A DNA stretch of 12,104 nucleotides from Rodentolepis nana (Eukaryota; Platyhelminthes; Cestoda; Cyclophyllidea; Hymenolepididae), in the NCBI GenBank assembly GCA_900617975.1, contig UZAE01001667.1, positions 1-12,104 on the forward strand, in the 5' to 3' direction. Position 1 is the first letter of the stretch. Every line of letters begins with the position of its first letter. The notes under the pieces are model-generated. The model was not told the DNA's origin, did not search any database, and was given only the letters and a program-made list of their open reading frames with translations. This document shows, one piece after another, positions 1 to 7,915 of the stretch. Made by a program: the position numbers and the translations under genes.

Positions 1-448
1 TTTGTGCAAAATATGTTGGGTTATTATTACTTTCTCATAATTAAATGGCTTTTAATTGTCAGATAATAAAGCTCAACAGACAATACTTGGGTATCATGCT
101 TTGTCATTAAGCACTTTAGACTAATTTGCTTCCGACTAATAATGAAGTGAAAGCATTTATGATATTCCTATTAATCGAATGTCCAAATGCCTGTTGGTGG
201 GGAGTGTAATTGGGACCTCATAAAACGTGCATTAACGCGCATTATCTATTGCATGCAATATTCGTCAATTAAATTATGCCATTTTCATTTATGGATTGCC
301 AAATATATAACACTTTTAGCTAACTATAAAGACCAAGCAAAATATATTGAAGTCAAAATATATTTACCCATTTAATTCTCCTGAATTATTATTTGTGACA
401 AAATGATATTGGGAAGGCATAATGAATCCCTCAGTTAAATTAGTTTAT
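1..448. other. AT-rich intergenic DNA, no gene recognised
   Basis: No homology-like protein, RNA gene or repeat was recognised. A 62-codon plus-strand ORF at 187-375 has a composition expected of random AT-rich DNA (many I, Y, K, L) and no recognisable motif. The last 20 or so bases before 449 show faint similarity to the bases before 8996, so the dispersed repeat may begin slightly earlier than called. Confidence 0.6.
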
Positions 449-701
449 ATCAAATGACAGGCGTTATGAAAATTATCATTAGGACTTTAGTTGACTTCGG
501 GCTTCACCAATTAGCGGAATATCAATGTCACAAAAGTCTAGAGGGGGGAATAGAAGAATGATTTACGAATGCCTAGGAGACAGACACAAAGGTCGAGAAA
601 AGGTATGGTGAGTACTGTGAAAGTGGTCGAATATGACATTCAGTGGAAAAAGGTAATTTTAAGTCAGAAGTCAACTATCGGCTTATAGACTATTTTGGCG
701 T
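449..701 (+). repeat. Dispersed repeat, copy 1 (diverged)
   Basis: This block aligns along its whole length with 8996-9249. Shared anchors in the same order include TTATCATTAG, TGACTTCGGGC, GACAGACACAAAGGT, GTCGAATATGACAT and AGTCAACT followed by TTATAGACT/TTAATAGACT. Small indels and many substitutions separate the copies, so they are old. The 3' end contains one module-B-like sequence (about 650-690), followed by TTTTGGCGT, which resembles the start of the array's module A. No long ORF is conserved between copies, so this looks like a noncoding element, perhaps a MITE or SINE-like family. Terminal repeats and target-site duplications could not be identified, so its class is unknown. Confidence 0.8.
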
Positions 702-1299
702 TGACTTATTGGCAAGTTAAACCTACCAAAGAAATGTGTAAACTCTAATCTTTTGAGTAAAATTTTGCATGAGGCTTTCTTTTATAGTTCCAAAATCAGT
801 GTGGTAACAGACACCTTCAGATTTCGAGCAATTAATTCAACTGAATTCTTGAACCCTGTATACAGTTCGTCCGTTTGTTTAAAATCTCACTGCTAAAACC
901 TTTGTATCCACTTTTGGATTTAGTAAATAATCTAGAACGATACGCTATAGAGGCCACTGGGGAGAGAGAAGTGAGTTCTGTGAAATTCAGCATCAACAGG
1001 TTATTCAACGCAATGCCATTAAGCTTGAATGACATAGAGTATAATATAATTCAGTTCCACAGGTTGCAGAAGTCAGAAGACTAAGGCATCAGATCAGCAA
1101 GTTGTTGAAAGTTAATGACAAAGTCACATCAGGGGATCAAAATGTGATTGGACGATTATGAACAGGCACGCGCATCCTAGCATGCGCAAGTGCAAAAAAT
1201 CGACCAATCACTAACTCAGATCACGCTATTGATCGAGTTGTTTTAACAGGAAATTTGTGAATTTGAAAGTATAAGAAAAGGGGAGAAAATTATTTCAAA
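702..1299. other. Unassigned intergenic DNA
   Basis: Overlapping short ORFs lie on both strands (832-1035 minus, 875-1084 plus). Neither has a recognisable domain, and the two strands cannot both be coding. A short perfect inverted repeat, GCGCAT / ATGCGC with a 6-nt spacer, lies at 1170-1187 and is unusually GC-rich for the surroundings. It resembles two spaced half-sites of NRF1-type factors, but a single occurrence proves nothing. Confidence 0.5.
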
Positions 1300-1430
1300 C
1301 CAATAGTCGCCATCTTTAACTAAGTGGTTCAAATATTTGAGCAGATTGAAATCTGGATAATTGATTCACAAAACATTTGAAAATAGACTCGATAAAGAAT
1401 TTGGAAACGAACTTTACATGTTAGGCATAT
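1300..1430 (-). pseudogene. Mu-class GST relic (exon 6/7 region fused, no intron)
   Basis: Read on the minus strand, 1365 down to about 1315 encodes I-N-Y-P-D-F-N-L followed by K-Y-L-N-H-L-V-K. The first eight residues equal those opening exon 7 of the intact GST at 5325, yet five of the eight codons differ synonymously. That is the mark of a once-selected coding sequence rather than chance. About 63 nt upstream (1425) is M-P-N-M, then K-F-V-S-K-F-F, which lines up with the L-P-D-S-L-K-T-F stretch of exon 6. In the intact gene that codon distance is 66 nt of coding sequence plus a 74-nt intron; here the intron is absent. Frame breaks and the lack of earlier exons show it is dead. It could be a truncated retrocopy or a fragment of an intron-poor paralogue. 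Confidence 0.55.
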
Positions 1431-2139
1431 AGCTCATAGAGATTAAAACTACTGTTTTTAATTAACTGATATTTAAATAAGGAGCCATTACATAACAGTT
1501 AGGATTCTTGCACAATTTTTAGATGAAACCCCACCTGTGGTAGATTTGTTTTGGCTTAAATTGTAATAATTTTGTATGATCAAAGTTCTTTTGTCTATTA
1601 ATTGAATATTTCTCAAAATAAGTTTGACTGTGCCAAAGATTAATGTCATTCAGTGGGGGTTAAGAAGCATTTTGTGGTCCAAATTATGCCTCTCCCATTG
1701 ACAATTGCTGATAACAATCAAATTGACGATTATTAATCACCCCTTATACTCCTTATCATTGTTATTATTACTATCATTATTATTGTTACATACCTTGCTC
1801 ATAGTTTATTGATTGACGCAAAGTTAACATCTTGCTGGATGGTAGCAGTTTCAGTAATTAATTAACCGTCACAAAAGCATAAATCTCAACATGGAAACAG
1901 TCAATCACGTAAATTCCATGTCAATTCAACTTGAAAGTTATTCTCGATTCAGTTACATCAATATTTTATTCTTTAAACTCTTTCCATTCGGCCAATTTCG
2001 ACATCGATTTCACTTATCGCATAATTGGAATGGTTCATAAAAATAAATTTTAAAAGTACTGAATGTGGTGATATTTTGAATTAATAATATACATATAATG
2101 ATTAACCATGTACTTTAAAAATGATAACTCCAATTGAGG
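1431..2139. other. AT-rich intergenic DNA with low-complexity stretch
   Basis: No coding sequence was recognised. An imperfect ATT/ATC trinucleotide stretch lies at 1757-1788 (CATTGTTATTATTACTATCA onward). I searched the minus strand by eye for earlier GST exons that would extend the relic at 1300-1430 and found none convincing. Confidence 0.55.
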
Positions 2140-2148
2140 TATATAAGG
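2140..2148 (+). promoter_or_regulatory. Possible TATA box (TATATAAGG)
   Basis: TATATAAGG is a close match to the metazoan TATA consensus. About 28 bases downstream lies CCAGAAC, a mediocre initiator match. A 41-codon plus-strand ORF starts at 2281 (M-T-S-S-M-H-I-A-D-F) and ends at 2406, with a possible splice donor ATTG|GTAAAA near 2333. This could be the first exon of an unrecognised short gene. AT-rich DNA yields TATA matches by chance, and no downstream exon was found, so the call is weak. Confidence 0.2.
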
Positions 2149-2406
2149 CCCTACCATCAAGCAAGCCAGAACGAGGAAATCTTCCAGACAGTCATAGTTG
2201 ATATAATTTAATTCCTACTTAAATATAACAAGTAGAGCGAAGTTTTGTGAAAACGTTGTCCCAAAGTTAAAGGATAGTTAATGACAAGTTCAATGCATAT
2301 CGCCGACTTTAACTTAACCTCAAGAATCTCATTGGTAAAATCTCAAAATTACCAAACACTGGATAGAACGTTTGACGTGGAGCACGTTATTTGCTCATTT
2401 TGTTAA

Positions 2407-2904
2407 ACAACCTACTTGTTCAGCTATTAAGCCAATAAATGCTATTCTCACTTGCCTATACAGGTTTCCTAATTGCCTGAGAAACTTCTGCATAACACGG
2501 TCGTACATTCTTGATTTTTTTTATGGAGAATGGGGTAGTATTTGTACTCTTCAGGTGAAAATAGATAATTGCTTATCTATTTCCAGTCAAATATGACGAA
2601 TCTTGCAGATTGAATAGGCTTTACTTTGTTTGTAGAAAATATATGCTGAAATTCATAGAATATTTAGTTTTATCGGACGCCGTAATGTGGTTATCTCAAT
2701 CATTTTAACTATTTCATGCCATTCTACTGTTCAAGTGGTCTGAAGTACTACCTCCATTTCTTTAGTAGCGTTCCTCCAGTCTCCTGTGTGAATGGTCTGT
2801 GTGCTACAAACTCTTCTTCAGAATATTCCGAATGTTCATGTTTTCCACAACTTAATTCACACAAATAAAGAAGTTATCCACTTTGATTTGAAATTTCTGG
2901 CCCC
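2407..2904. other. Unassigned intergenic DNA
   Basis: Only short ORFs without recognisable domains are present (for example 2372-2596 plus). Nothing else was supported. Confidence 0.5.
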
Positions 2905-2933
2905 AAGGTGTAATATGTTACACCCTTCGGTGT
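2905..2933. other. Two mutually exclusive small hairpins
   Basis: GGTGTAA (2907-2913) pairs with TTACACC (2918-2924) across a 4-nt loop. The ACACC part of that arm (2920-2924) can instead pair with GGTGT at 2929-2933, also across a 4-nt loop. The layout is switch-like, but such short stems arise by chance and no transcript is known here. Confidence 0.3.
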
Positions 2934-3216
2934 CTCACATGCACAACGCTGCCAAGGCCGATCAAAGGTATCCTATGTGATCGAAAACAGTCGGGAAGAT
3001 GTGACCGGGCTACGTATCACGCAGCATCCAGGTGGGGCCATCGGTGCAGACACCATCACTGCCAACACACAGTCAGCAGTCGCTACGATGTTGTCAACTA
3101 CTAATTGCATTTCAGTGACGAAGCTTCGTGGCAGTGTGGCCTTCAATAGAAATGAATTCCCATCTCCATTCCCTCCTCTTCCAGCAGAGTTTACCTCATT
3201 TCTAAATCAATTTTAA
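2934..3216. other. Less AT-rich segment with uninterpreted ORFs
   Basis: Base composition here is visibly richer in G and C than on either side. Two plus-strand ORFs in different frames (2792-2980, 62 codons; 2977-3216, 79 codons) overlap, and a minus-strand frame is also open from about 3150 to 2980. None shows a family motif I recognise. The change in composition suggests either a decayed exon or an old insertion of a coding transposon fragment. I cannot choose between strands. Confidence 0.3.
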
Positions 3217-4021
3217 ACTATGAGGATTTTGTCAAAGAGCATCGTTGAGATTTTGCCAAGGCTGTACATGCGAGTTGTTCAATTTCCTCGACACCGCATG
3301 GTACAACTGCATTGGAAGTAATTGGAAAAGTAATTGGGAATTGGATGGATGGTCAAAACTACTCATTCCAATACATTTAAATGCATTCGAATTCTAGAAT
3401 TGCTAATGTCCTAACATCTTTACACTTGCGGGTCTACATTCAGTGGTTTGTTGAAGTAAGCAAAAGTCCTAATCAATCCTTTAGATTTGATTTTTGACCA
3501 ACTAACACTTGCTTCGAAAGCCATATTTACATCATGATACCACTTTTCCAATTCCCACTATTTTCAATGCACATTCTGACTTGTATATTTTGCACACCGT
3601 TGCTGTAAACTAACGGACATATTTTTCCGCAAACTTATCTTCTTAAACAGTTTCGAAATACAAACAGAGACTCCCATTAATGAGATTGTGCACTTCGTCA
3701 ATTTGTTCACTGATTTATTATCCAAAAATTTACATAGCAAACGAACAGAATGTAATGTAAACAGAACAAGGAGGGTGTATCCGAATAGAAATTGAGAAAT
3801 TTCAAAGCACAATTGCACTTATGTACTAAAGAGAGAGAAGGAAGTGGGCTCTGGTCCATTCCATGTACCAACTTTGTTTTGACGAATTGAGTAAATCTCG
3901 TAGGGGCACACATCAGAGATTAATTATGGCACATATAAACACTGAAACATCAAACGCCAATCAACGCTTTACAGATACATAGCTAAAGAACAATAATCTA
4001 AGACAATTCCCACTGACTGAG
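3217..4021. other. Unassigned intergenic DNA
   Basis: No gene was recognised. Two overlapping minus-strand ORFs (3564-3818 and 3707-3913) have low-complexity, hydrophobic/serine-rich translations typical of noncoding AT-rich DNA. ATTGGAAAAGT near 3321 recurs in inverted form near 3545 (ACTTTTCCAAT), a minor inverted repeat of uncertain meaning. Confidence 0.5.
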
Positions 4022-4325
4022 AATGCATACAGCTAAATGGATCGTCATAAATGTGGCCACCCAAGTCAAATTGAAACAATGTATGATTTATCGATCCTCG
4101 TCATACTCTTTCTATCTTTAACAATACTTCATTAACCAATTATCATACGTTCACAGTTATTATACATCTAAAAAATAATAATCTAAGTTTAATTGAATTA
4201 GGTTAAATTACATCAATATCAACCACATTTTGCGAACCACAACCAAACGGTCAAAAATCACCTGCAAAACTGTATAAAAGTCACAATCGGACAGGTTAGA
4301 TGTACCATTAAACCAACCTCAGTTC
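4022..4325 (+). repeat. Tandem segmental duplication, copy 1
   Basis: This copy is collinear with 4415-4743, with an offset of about 380 bases. Conservation is patchy. GTGGCCACCCAAGTCAAAT is unchanged, as are a run of about 34 bases around TTATCGATCCTCGTCATACT and the patch GTCACAATCGGACAGGTTAG, while the stretches between have drifted. It contains TATAAAAG at 4273-4280. Neither strand carries a shared ORF, so the block is noncoding. The mosaic of frozen and drifted patches is what duplicated regulatory DNA would look like, although an old transposon pair is equally possible. Confidence 0.8.
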
Positions 4326-4414
4326 TACCTAGTAGTCAATTTCGACTTCATATGCACAAGTTAGCGATGAACTGCTAACGCAAAACTTTTGATCGAATTA
4401 TTACAATTATTACA

Positions 4415-4743
4415 AATGCATTTCTCATTAAGGTGGCCACCCAAGTCAAATAGAAGCAATTAATGATTTATCGATCCTCGTCATACTCTTTCTATCTTTC
4501 CCAGTATTTCATTTACCAATCATCATACGTTCACAATTATTATACATCTAACAAAATAATTGTATGTGTTTAATTGAATTTAAATAAATTAAATCAATGT
4601 CAACCGCCTTGCAAAACACAATCAAACGGTCTTAAACCACCACCAAAATTGTATAGAAGTCACAATCGGACAGGTTAGATGATACTGCACTCTTTATCGT
4701 TTTTGACTCCCGAACGAAGAAGTACCATTAAATCAACCTCACA
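4415..4743 (+). repeat. Tandem segmental duplication, copy 2
   Basis: This is the second, diverged copy of the block at 4022-4325. It has a TATAGAAG variant of the TATA-like motif and about 35-40 extra bases (about 4682-4720) inserted between the conserved GGTTAGAT patch and GTACCATTAAA. The 89 bases between the two copies are unique. It lies downstream (3') of the minus-strand GST gene. Confidence 0.8.
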
Positions 4744-4997
4744 TTTTCTATCTCAAACCATCCAACTCTATTCCCTTAAAGAGATTCGGCTTTTGTTCTA
4801 GTCTACAAGAGGAAAAAGTCCATTAGAAAATGACCTAAAAGTTCTATGCAGTAATTCGTTCTCTCCCTGATTCCAAATCCTAGTACTCATGCTTATTGTT
4901 AAGCTCTTTCAACTTCAAGATATTCCCTCAAGGAAAATCCGTTTTCGATGGTTTCATGAGAGAAAACAAACAAACAAGTTGGCAGACAGTTTGAGAA

Positions 4998-5003
4998 TTT
5001 ATT
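4998..5003 (-). promoter_or_regulatory. Poly(A) signal AATAAA for the GST gene
   Basis: AATAAA on the minus strand lies 45 bases beyond the GST stop codon, inside an A-rich run. It gives a short 3' UTR. This is the standard cleavage signal in animals and supports the call of an intact gene. Confidence 0.6.
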
Positions 5004-5048
5004 TTATATTCAATCACGTATTAATCATTTGACGTTCACAAATCGTAC

Positions 5049-6141
5049 TCAGTTGTTATTACGCCATTTTGCAGTTCTTCCTACGCAGTCTCGCTTTTTG
5101 AACTCCTCCGAGGCCATATACTCCTTCAGTTCTGGTAGATTCTAAATAAATGTAACACAACGTATGATAAAGAAATAAAAGGCTTTAAACACAAACTGAA
5201 CATAAAAAGAATACCTCAAAGCGAGTCAGATAGGCCTTCAATTTTGGAAATTTACTGAGACAGGATGGCTCAAACTTTTCTAATTGATTCAGAAGCTCAC
5301 ACAAGTTGAAATCAGGATAGTTAATCTTAAGACAAAAATTTGAAATTAACACCAACAACTTGTGTCAATGTACGAAATGTAGAGGGTAGAAGTGCTCACC
5401 TTTTCACCTGTAAGCCAGGTTTTGTCACCCAAATATTCTTCGAAGGTCTTCAAACTATCAGGAAGACTTTTCAGGAATGGGCCTTTCAGATTATCCTGTA
5501 AAACATTAAGAAATCATACATTTATTTTTCAGTCAAAATTACAGCCTTATTTGTTGAAATTGATTTAAATTGAAGATTAGACTTACGAAATCCGGATTGT
5601 AGCACATTCTGAAAAAATTCACGCGCAGATCAAGAGCAGCATTGAAAAGCATACGAAGTACAGCACGTTGTTTCACACAACTTGGAACTATTTGATGGGT
5701 TGATTTACTCAAAACTCGGGATAGTTCTTACCCATATTGTGTACCTCGGCAATATACTCGAGAATAGCTGAAGATTGAGTCAGTTTGAAATCACCATCAA
5801 TATAATACGGTAGCTGTTGAGCATATGAATAATTTAATAAATAGTGTCTTACGTTTGGGAATTCAAGACCCAGTTTGAATTTTTCATCCAGCCATTCTTT
5901 GGGGGGATAAACAGGACCTACACATTTTTCGCTTTAGGTGTTAAAATTACCATCTCCAATAATGTATATCTTGTCCTTAAAATCAGCTCCAAGGTGACGC
6001 AATAATAGGCGAATTGGTTCAGCAAGCTATGTTTGTAAAAACATTCATATATCAAGTATTGCTTGTATGTCTTTTGAATAAATAAAAATTGATATTTAAA
6101 CTCACGCCTCTAATGTCCCAATAACCGAGAATAGGCGTCAT
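5049..6141 (-). CDS. Mu-class glutathione S-transferase, eight exons
   Basis: This cytosolic enzyme joins glutathione to electrophiles (detoxification) and works as a dimer. Exons in transcript order: 6141-6106, 6026-5951, 5917-5853, 5813-5732, 5687-5587, 5495-5400, 5325-5215, 5141-5049. They splice without frameshift to 219 residues, the usual length for the family. All seven introns are GT-AG and measure 79, 33, 39, 44, 91, 74 and 73 nt. Residues 1-83 form the thioredoxin-like domain: LGYWDIRG with catalytic Tyr7 and Trp8, Trp46, Lys50, Asn59, the cis-proline motif L60-P61-Y62 and Gln72-Ser73 for the gamma-glutamyl group. The helical domain follows, with Asp106 (glutathione contact across the dimer), Tyr116 in CYNPDF (the mu-class second-site tyrosine) and an N-Y-P-D capping motif at 154-157. 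The family's Arg42 position is Pro here. The start has A at -3. It is clearly mu class; substrates are unknown. Confidence 0.95.
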
Positions 6142-6518
6142 CGTATTAATGAATAAAGTGCAACATTGCTTTCGATTCACTTCAATTTATTCTCATTTCA
6201 AATGACCTTGGTACTTGGTTCATTCTATTTACCGAGTGATCACATTACTCCATATTTTCACACATTCATTTAATTTTGTGAAAAATTTATATTTCAAATT
6301 TATTCTTCAGCTCCTATTTGGCCATTATATCCGATAACTAATTAATGAAGAAAGTTTTATGGTAATATTTTGCCATACTTAACTATTGTTCAATAGAACC
6401 ATGGAGGACTATACGCAAACGAAGATTTTTTCGCTTAATTTATTTTTAAAATGCGAAATAGTGGCAAATTTTCAGTTGGTGAAAATGAAAATATGGGCTC
6501 ATAATATAGTTTTATAAC
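6142..6518. other. GST upstream region, no clear core promoter
   Basis: On the minus strand this is immediately upstream of the GST start codon. I see no convincing TATA box within 100 bases of the ATG. TCATT initiator-like sequences occur but are common in AT-rich DNA. AAGGTCA (minus strand, around 6204-6210) matches a nuclear-receptor half-site but is a single short hit. A 5' noncoding exon farther upstream cannot be excluded. Confidence 0.4.
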
Positions 6519-6554
6519 AACCATTGATGCTATTCAATAGCAATTTTAATGGTT
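6519..6554. other. Two-part imperfect hairpin
   Basis: AACCATT (6519-6525) pairs with AATGGTT (6548-6554). Inside it, TGCTATT (6528-6534) pairs with AATAGCA (6536-6542) around a single C, with small internal loops of 2 and 5 nt. The inner arms nearly touch, so as DNA this is a near-palindrome capable of cruciform extrusion rather than a normal RNA loop. Confidence 0.5.
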
Positions 6555-7126
6555 AGTTTAATTGCCAATTACAATTGTTCGGATTGAAGAAAATCTCCAA
6601 TTTCATAATTTATTGTAACTTGGAATGACTGTCTAGTTATTCATATGCACTGTATGGAATAAAGTAGCCACGTATTTACAATAATTATAACATATATCCG
6701 ATTATAAATTTGGTGAAAAATGAACTTTAATTTCGCTTCATCCCTATATATTTATTTTCTAGGCATAAGATTTCAAGAGTATCAAGATTTGACTGGAAAT
6801 TTTAAGATCTCAATTGTAACGAAGAGTTTGGCACTAATTTGGCAGTTTGATTGTCAAATATTCGCCAACTAGCTGATTCGCCATTGACGTTTAAAACTAG
6901 ACATTCTCTACAACAAAAGAATTGTATGTAAAAATCGTTACCAACTTAATTTGCCTTAAAATTTCGTATACGCTCTGCATTTTCAAGCATGAATGCCGGA
7001 AATCAACGTAACAATCATTCACTATTGTGCCTCAGTTATTGAGTGAGAAATTATTCTCACACATCTTCCTCGCCCACTTATCGAATCCCCTGTAGACAAA
7101 TATTTAATTTTCATACAATTCAATAT
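6555..7126. other. AT-rich intergenic DNA
   Basis: No gene was recognised. A weak nested inverted repeat lies at 6839-6868 (TTGGC...GCCAA enclosing TTTGA...TCAAA). Nothing else was supported. Confidence 0.5.
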
Positions 7127-7261
7127 TCATCTTTTAAATTTTTTCTTAACTGTAATTTTTGTTCTCAAACAGTTTACTAGTCCAATAACAACGCGATGGA
7201 CTCCGTCTTGGCCACTTTCTTCTTTCACATATTTTCGTGGAAAAATGTGCATACCACTTCC
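7127..7261 (-). other. Possible terminal exon or coding relic, 44 codons
   Basis: On the minus strand a pyrimidine-rich tract ends in CTCAG at 7262, a good splice acceptor. From 7261 the frame stays open for 44 codons to TGA at 7127. It begins G-S-G-M-H-I-F-P-R-K-Y-V-K-E-E-S and continues with a charged, reasonably protein-like composition. No family is recognised, no upstream exon was found, and no poly(A) signal was established, so it may be chance or a fragment of a mobile element. Confidence 0.2.
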
Positions 7262-7505
7262 CTGAGTAAAATAAATCAAGAGCATCTAAGTAAGATTGTC
7301 CTTACGGCCTCACACGGTAGCACCATTAATAAAATAAACATGTCACTTTATTTGACTACCAAGTTTTAAGGTTAGTGACCTTGACTTATGTTCAGTAATT
7401 TCTTTGATGAAGTCTCCAAGTTTAAAGTTTATTCCCGGGACTTATGTCGTCAAACACCCTTTTGCCTTTTGTGTTGGGTTGCGTTTGTGATAACATAGGG
7501 CTTCA
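7262..7505. other. Unassigned intergenic DNA
   Basis: The sequence is slightly richer in G and C than its surroundings from about 7370 onward. No coding or RNA feature is supported. Confidence 0.4.
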
Positions 7506-7543
7506 TCATTAAATGCTGTTTAGTTATAACAGCATTGTAATGA
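7506..7543. other. Strong hairpin: 15-bp stem, one bulge, 7-nt loop
   Basis: TCATTAAATGCTGTT (7506-7520) pairs with AACAGCATT (7528-7536) and, after a single bulged G at 7537, with TAATGA (7538-7543). The loop is TAGTTAT. Fifteen perfect pairs with one bulge are unlikely by chance. It is shorter than a typical animal microRNA precursor and could instead be a remnant of a small inverted-repeat transposon. Strand of function is unknown. Confidence 0.65.
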
Positions 7544-7620
7544 CTACCTATTATTGTTTGGTCGAGAGGTCTCTGCACTCATGACCTCATTTGCTCCCTA
7601 CTGCGATTAACATCGCGCAC

Positions 7621-7638
7621 GAACTTTCCAGAATGTTC
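7621..7638. promoter_or_regulatory. Perfect four-unit heat-shock element
   Basis: GAActTTCcaGAAtgTTC is an uninterrupted run of four alternating nGAAn/nTTCn pentamers. This is the binding arrangement for trimeric HSF1-type heat-shock factors, which need three units. It lies about 1.48 kb upstream of the GST start codon on the GST's upstream side. An inverted CCAAT box (ATTGG) lies nearby at about 7658. I see no heat-shock protein gene in the window, so the target could be the GST, a gene outside the window, or nothing. Confidence 0.5.
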
Positions 7639-7765
7639 GATTACGCACGGGTTTCATTGGCTTGGCCATGTTAGCGTTGTGTTCCCAACAAGCTTGATCG
7701 TTTTTAGATTGCCAACATGTAAAGAAACACTTAATAATTAGTTATTCCATGTAATCAACCAGCCG

Positions 7766-7785
7766 AGGGGGAATGTAAACCCCCT
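7766..7785. other. G/C-tract hairpin
   Basis: AGGGGG (7766-7771) pairs with CCCCCT (7780-7785) across an 8-nt loop. This is an isolated GC-rich stem in AT-rich DNA with no known role. The rest of 7639-7915 shows nothing else. Confidence 0.4.
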
Positions 7786-7915
7786 TCAGGAAAGAGTGCA
7801 AGAAGATTTGGGTCATGATTTGCAAGGTTATCAAGGATTGGAACAGAAAAACGAAAGGATGGGACAGGAATATTAGAGAAAATTCACAGTTTCTTTATTT
7901 AGCCTGCGAGTACAT

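Noticed and set aside
187..375. 62-codon plus-strand ORF
   Set aside because: Random-looking translation with no domain and no supporting signals.
832..1084. Overlapping 67- and 69-codon ORFs on opposite strands
   Set aside because: No recognised domain, no splice context, and the two strands conflict; treated as chance.
1170..1187. GCGCAT / ATGCGC inverted repeat as a transcription-factor site
   Set aside because: A single short palindrome with separated half-sites; not enough to call a functional element.
2372..2596. 74-codon plus-strand ORF
   Set aside because: No motif and no convincing promoter-to-start relation; composition is like the surrounding noncoding DNA.
3564..3913. Minus-strand ORFs of 84 and 68 codons
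   Set aside because: Low-complexity hydrophobic translations expected from AT-rich DNA; two frames overlap with no homology.
6839..6868. Nested TTGGC/GCCAA and TTTGA/TCAAA inverted repeat
   Set aside because: Stems of only 5 bp each are expected by chance in this much AT-rich sequence.
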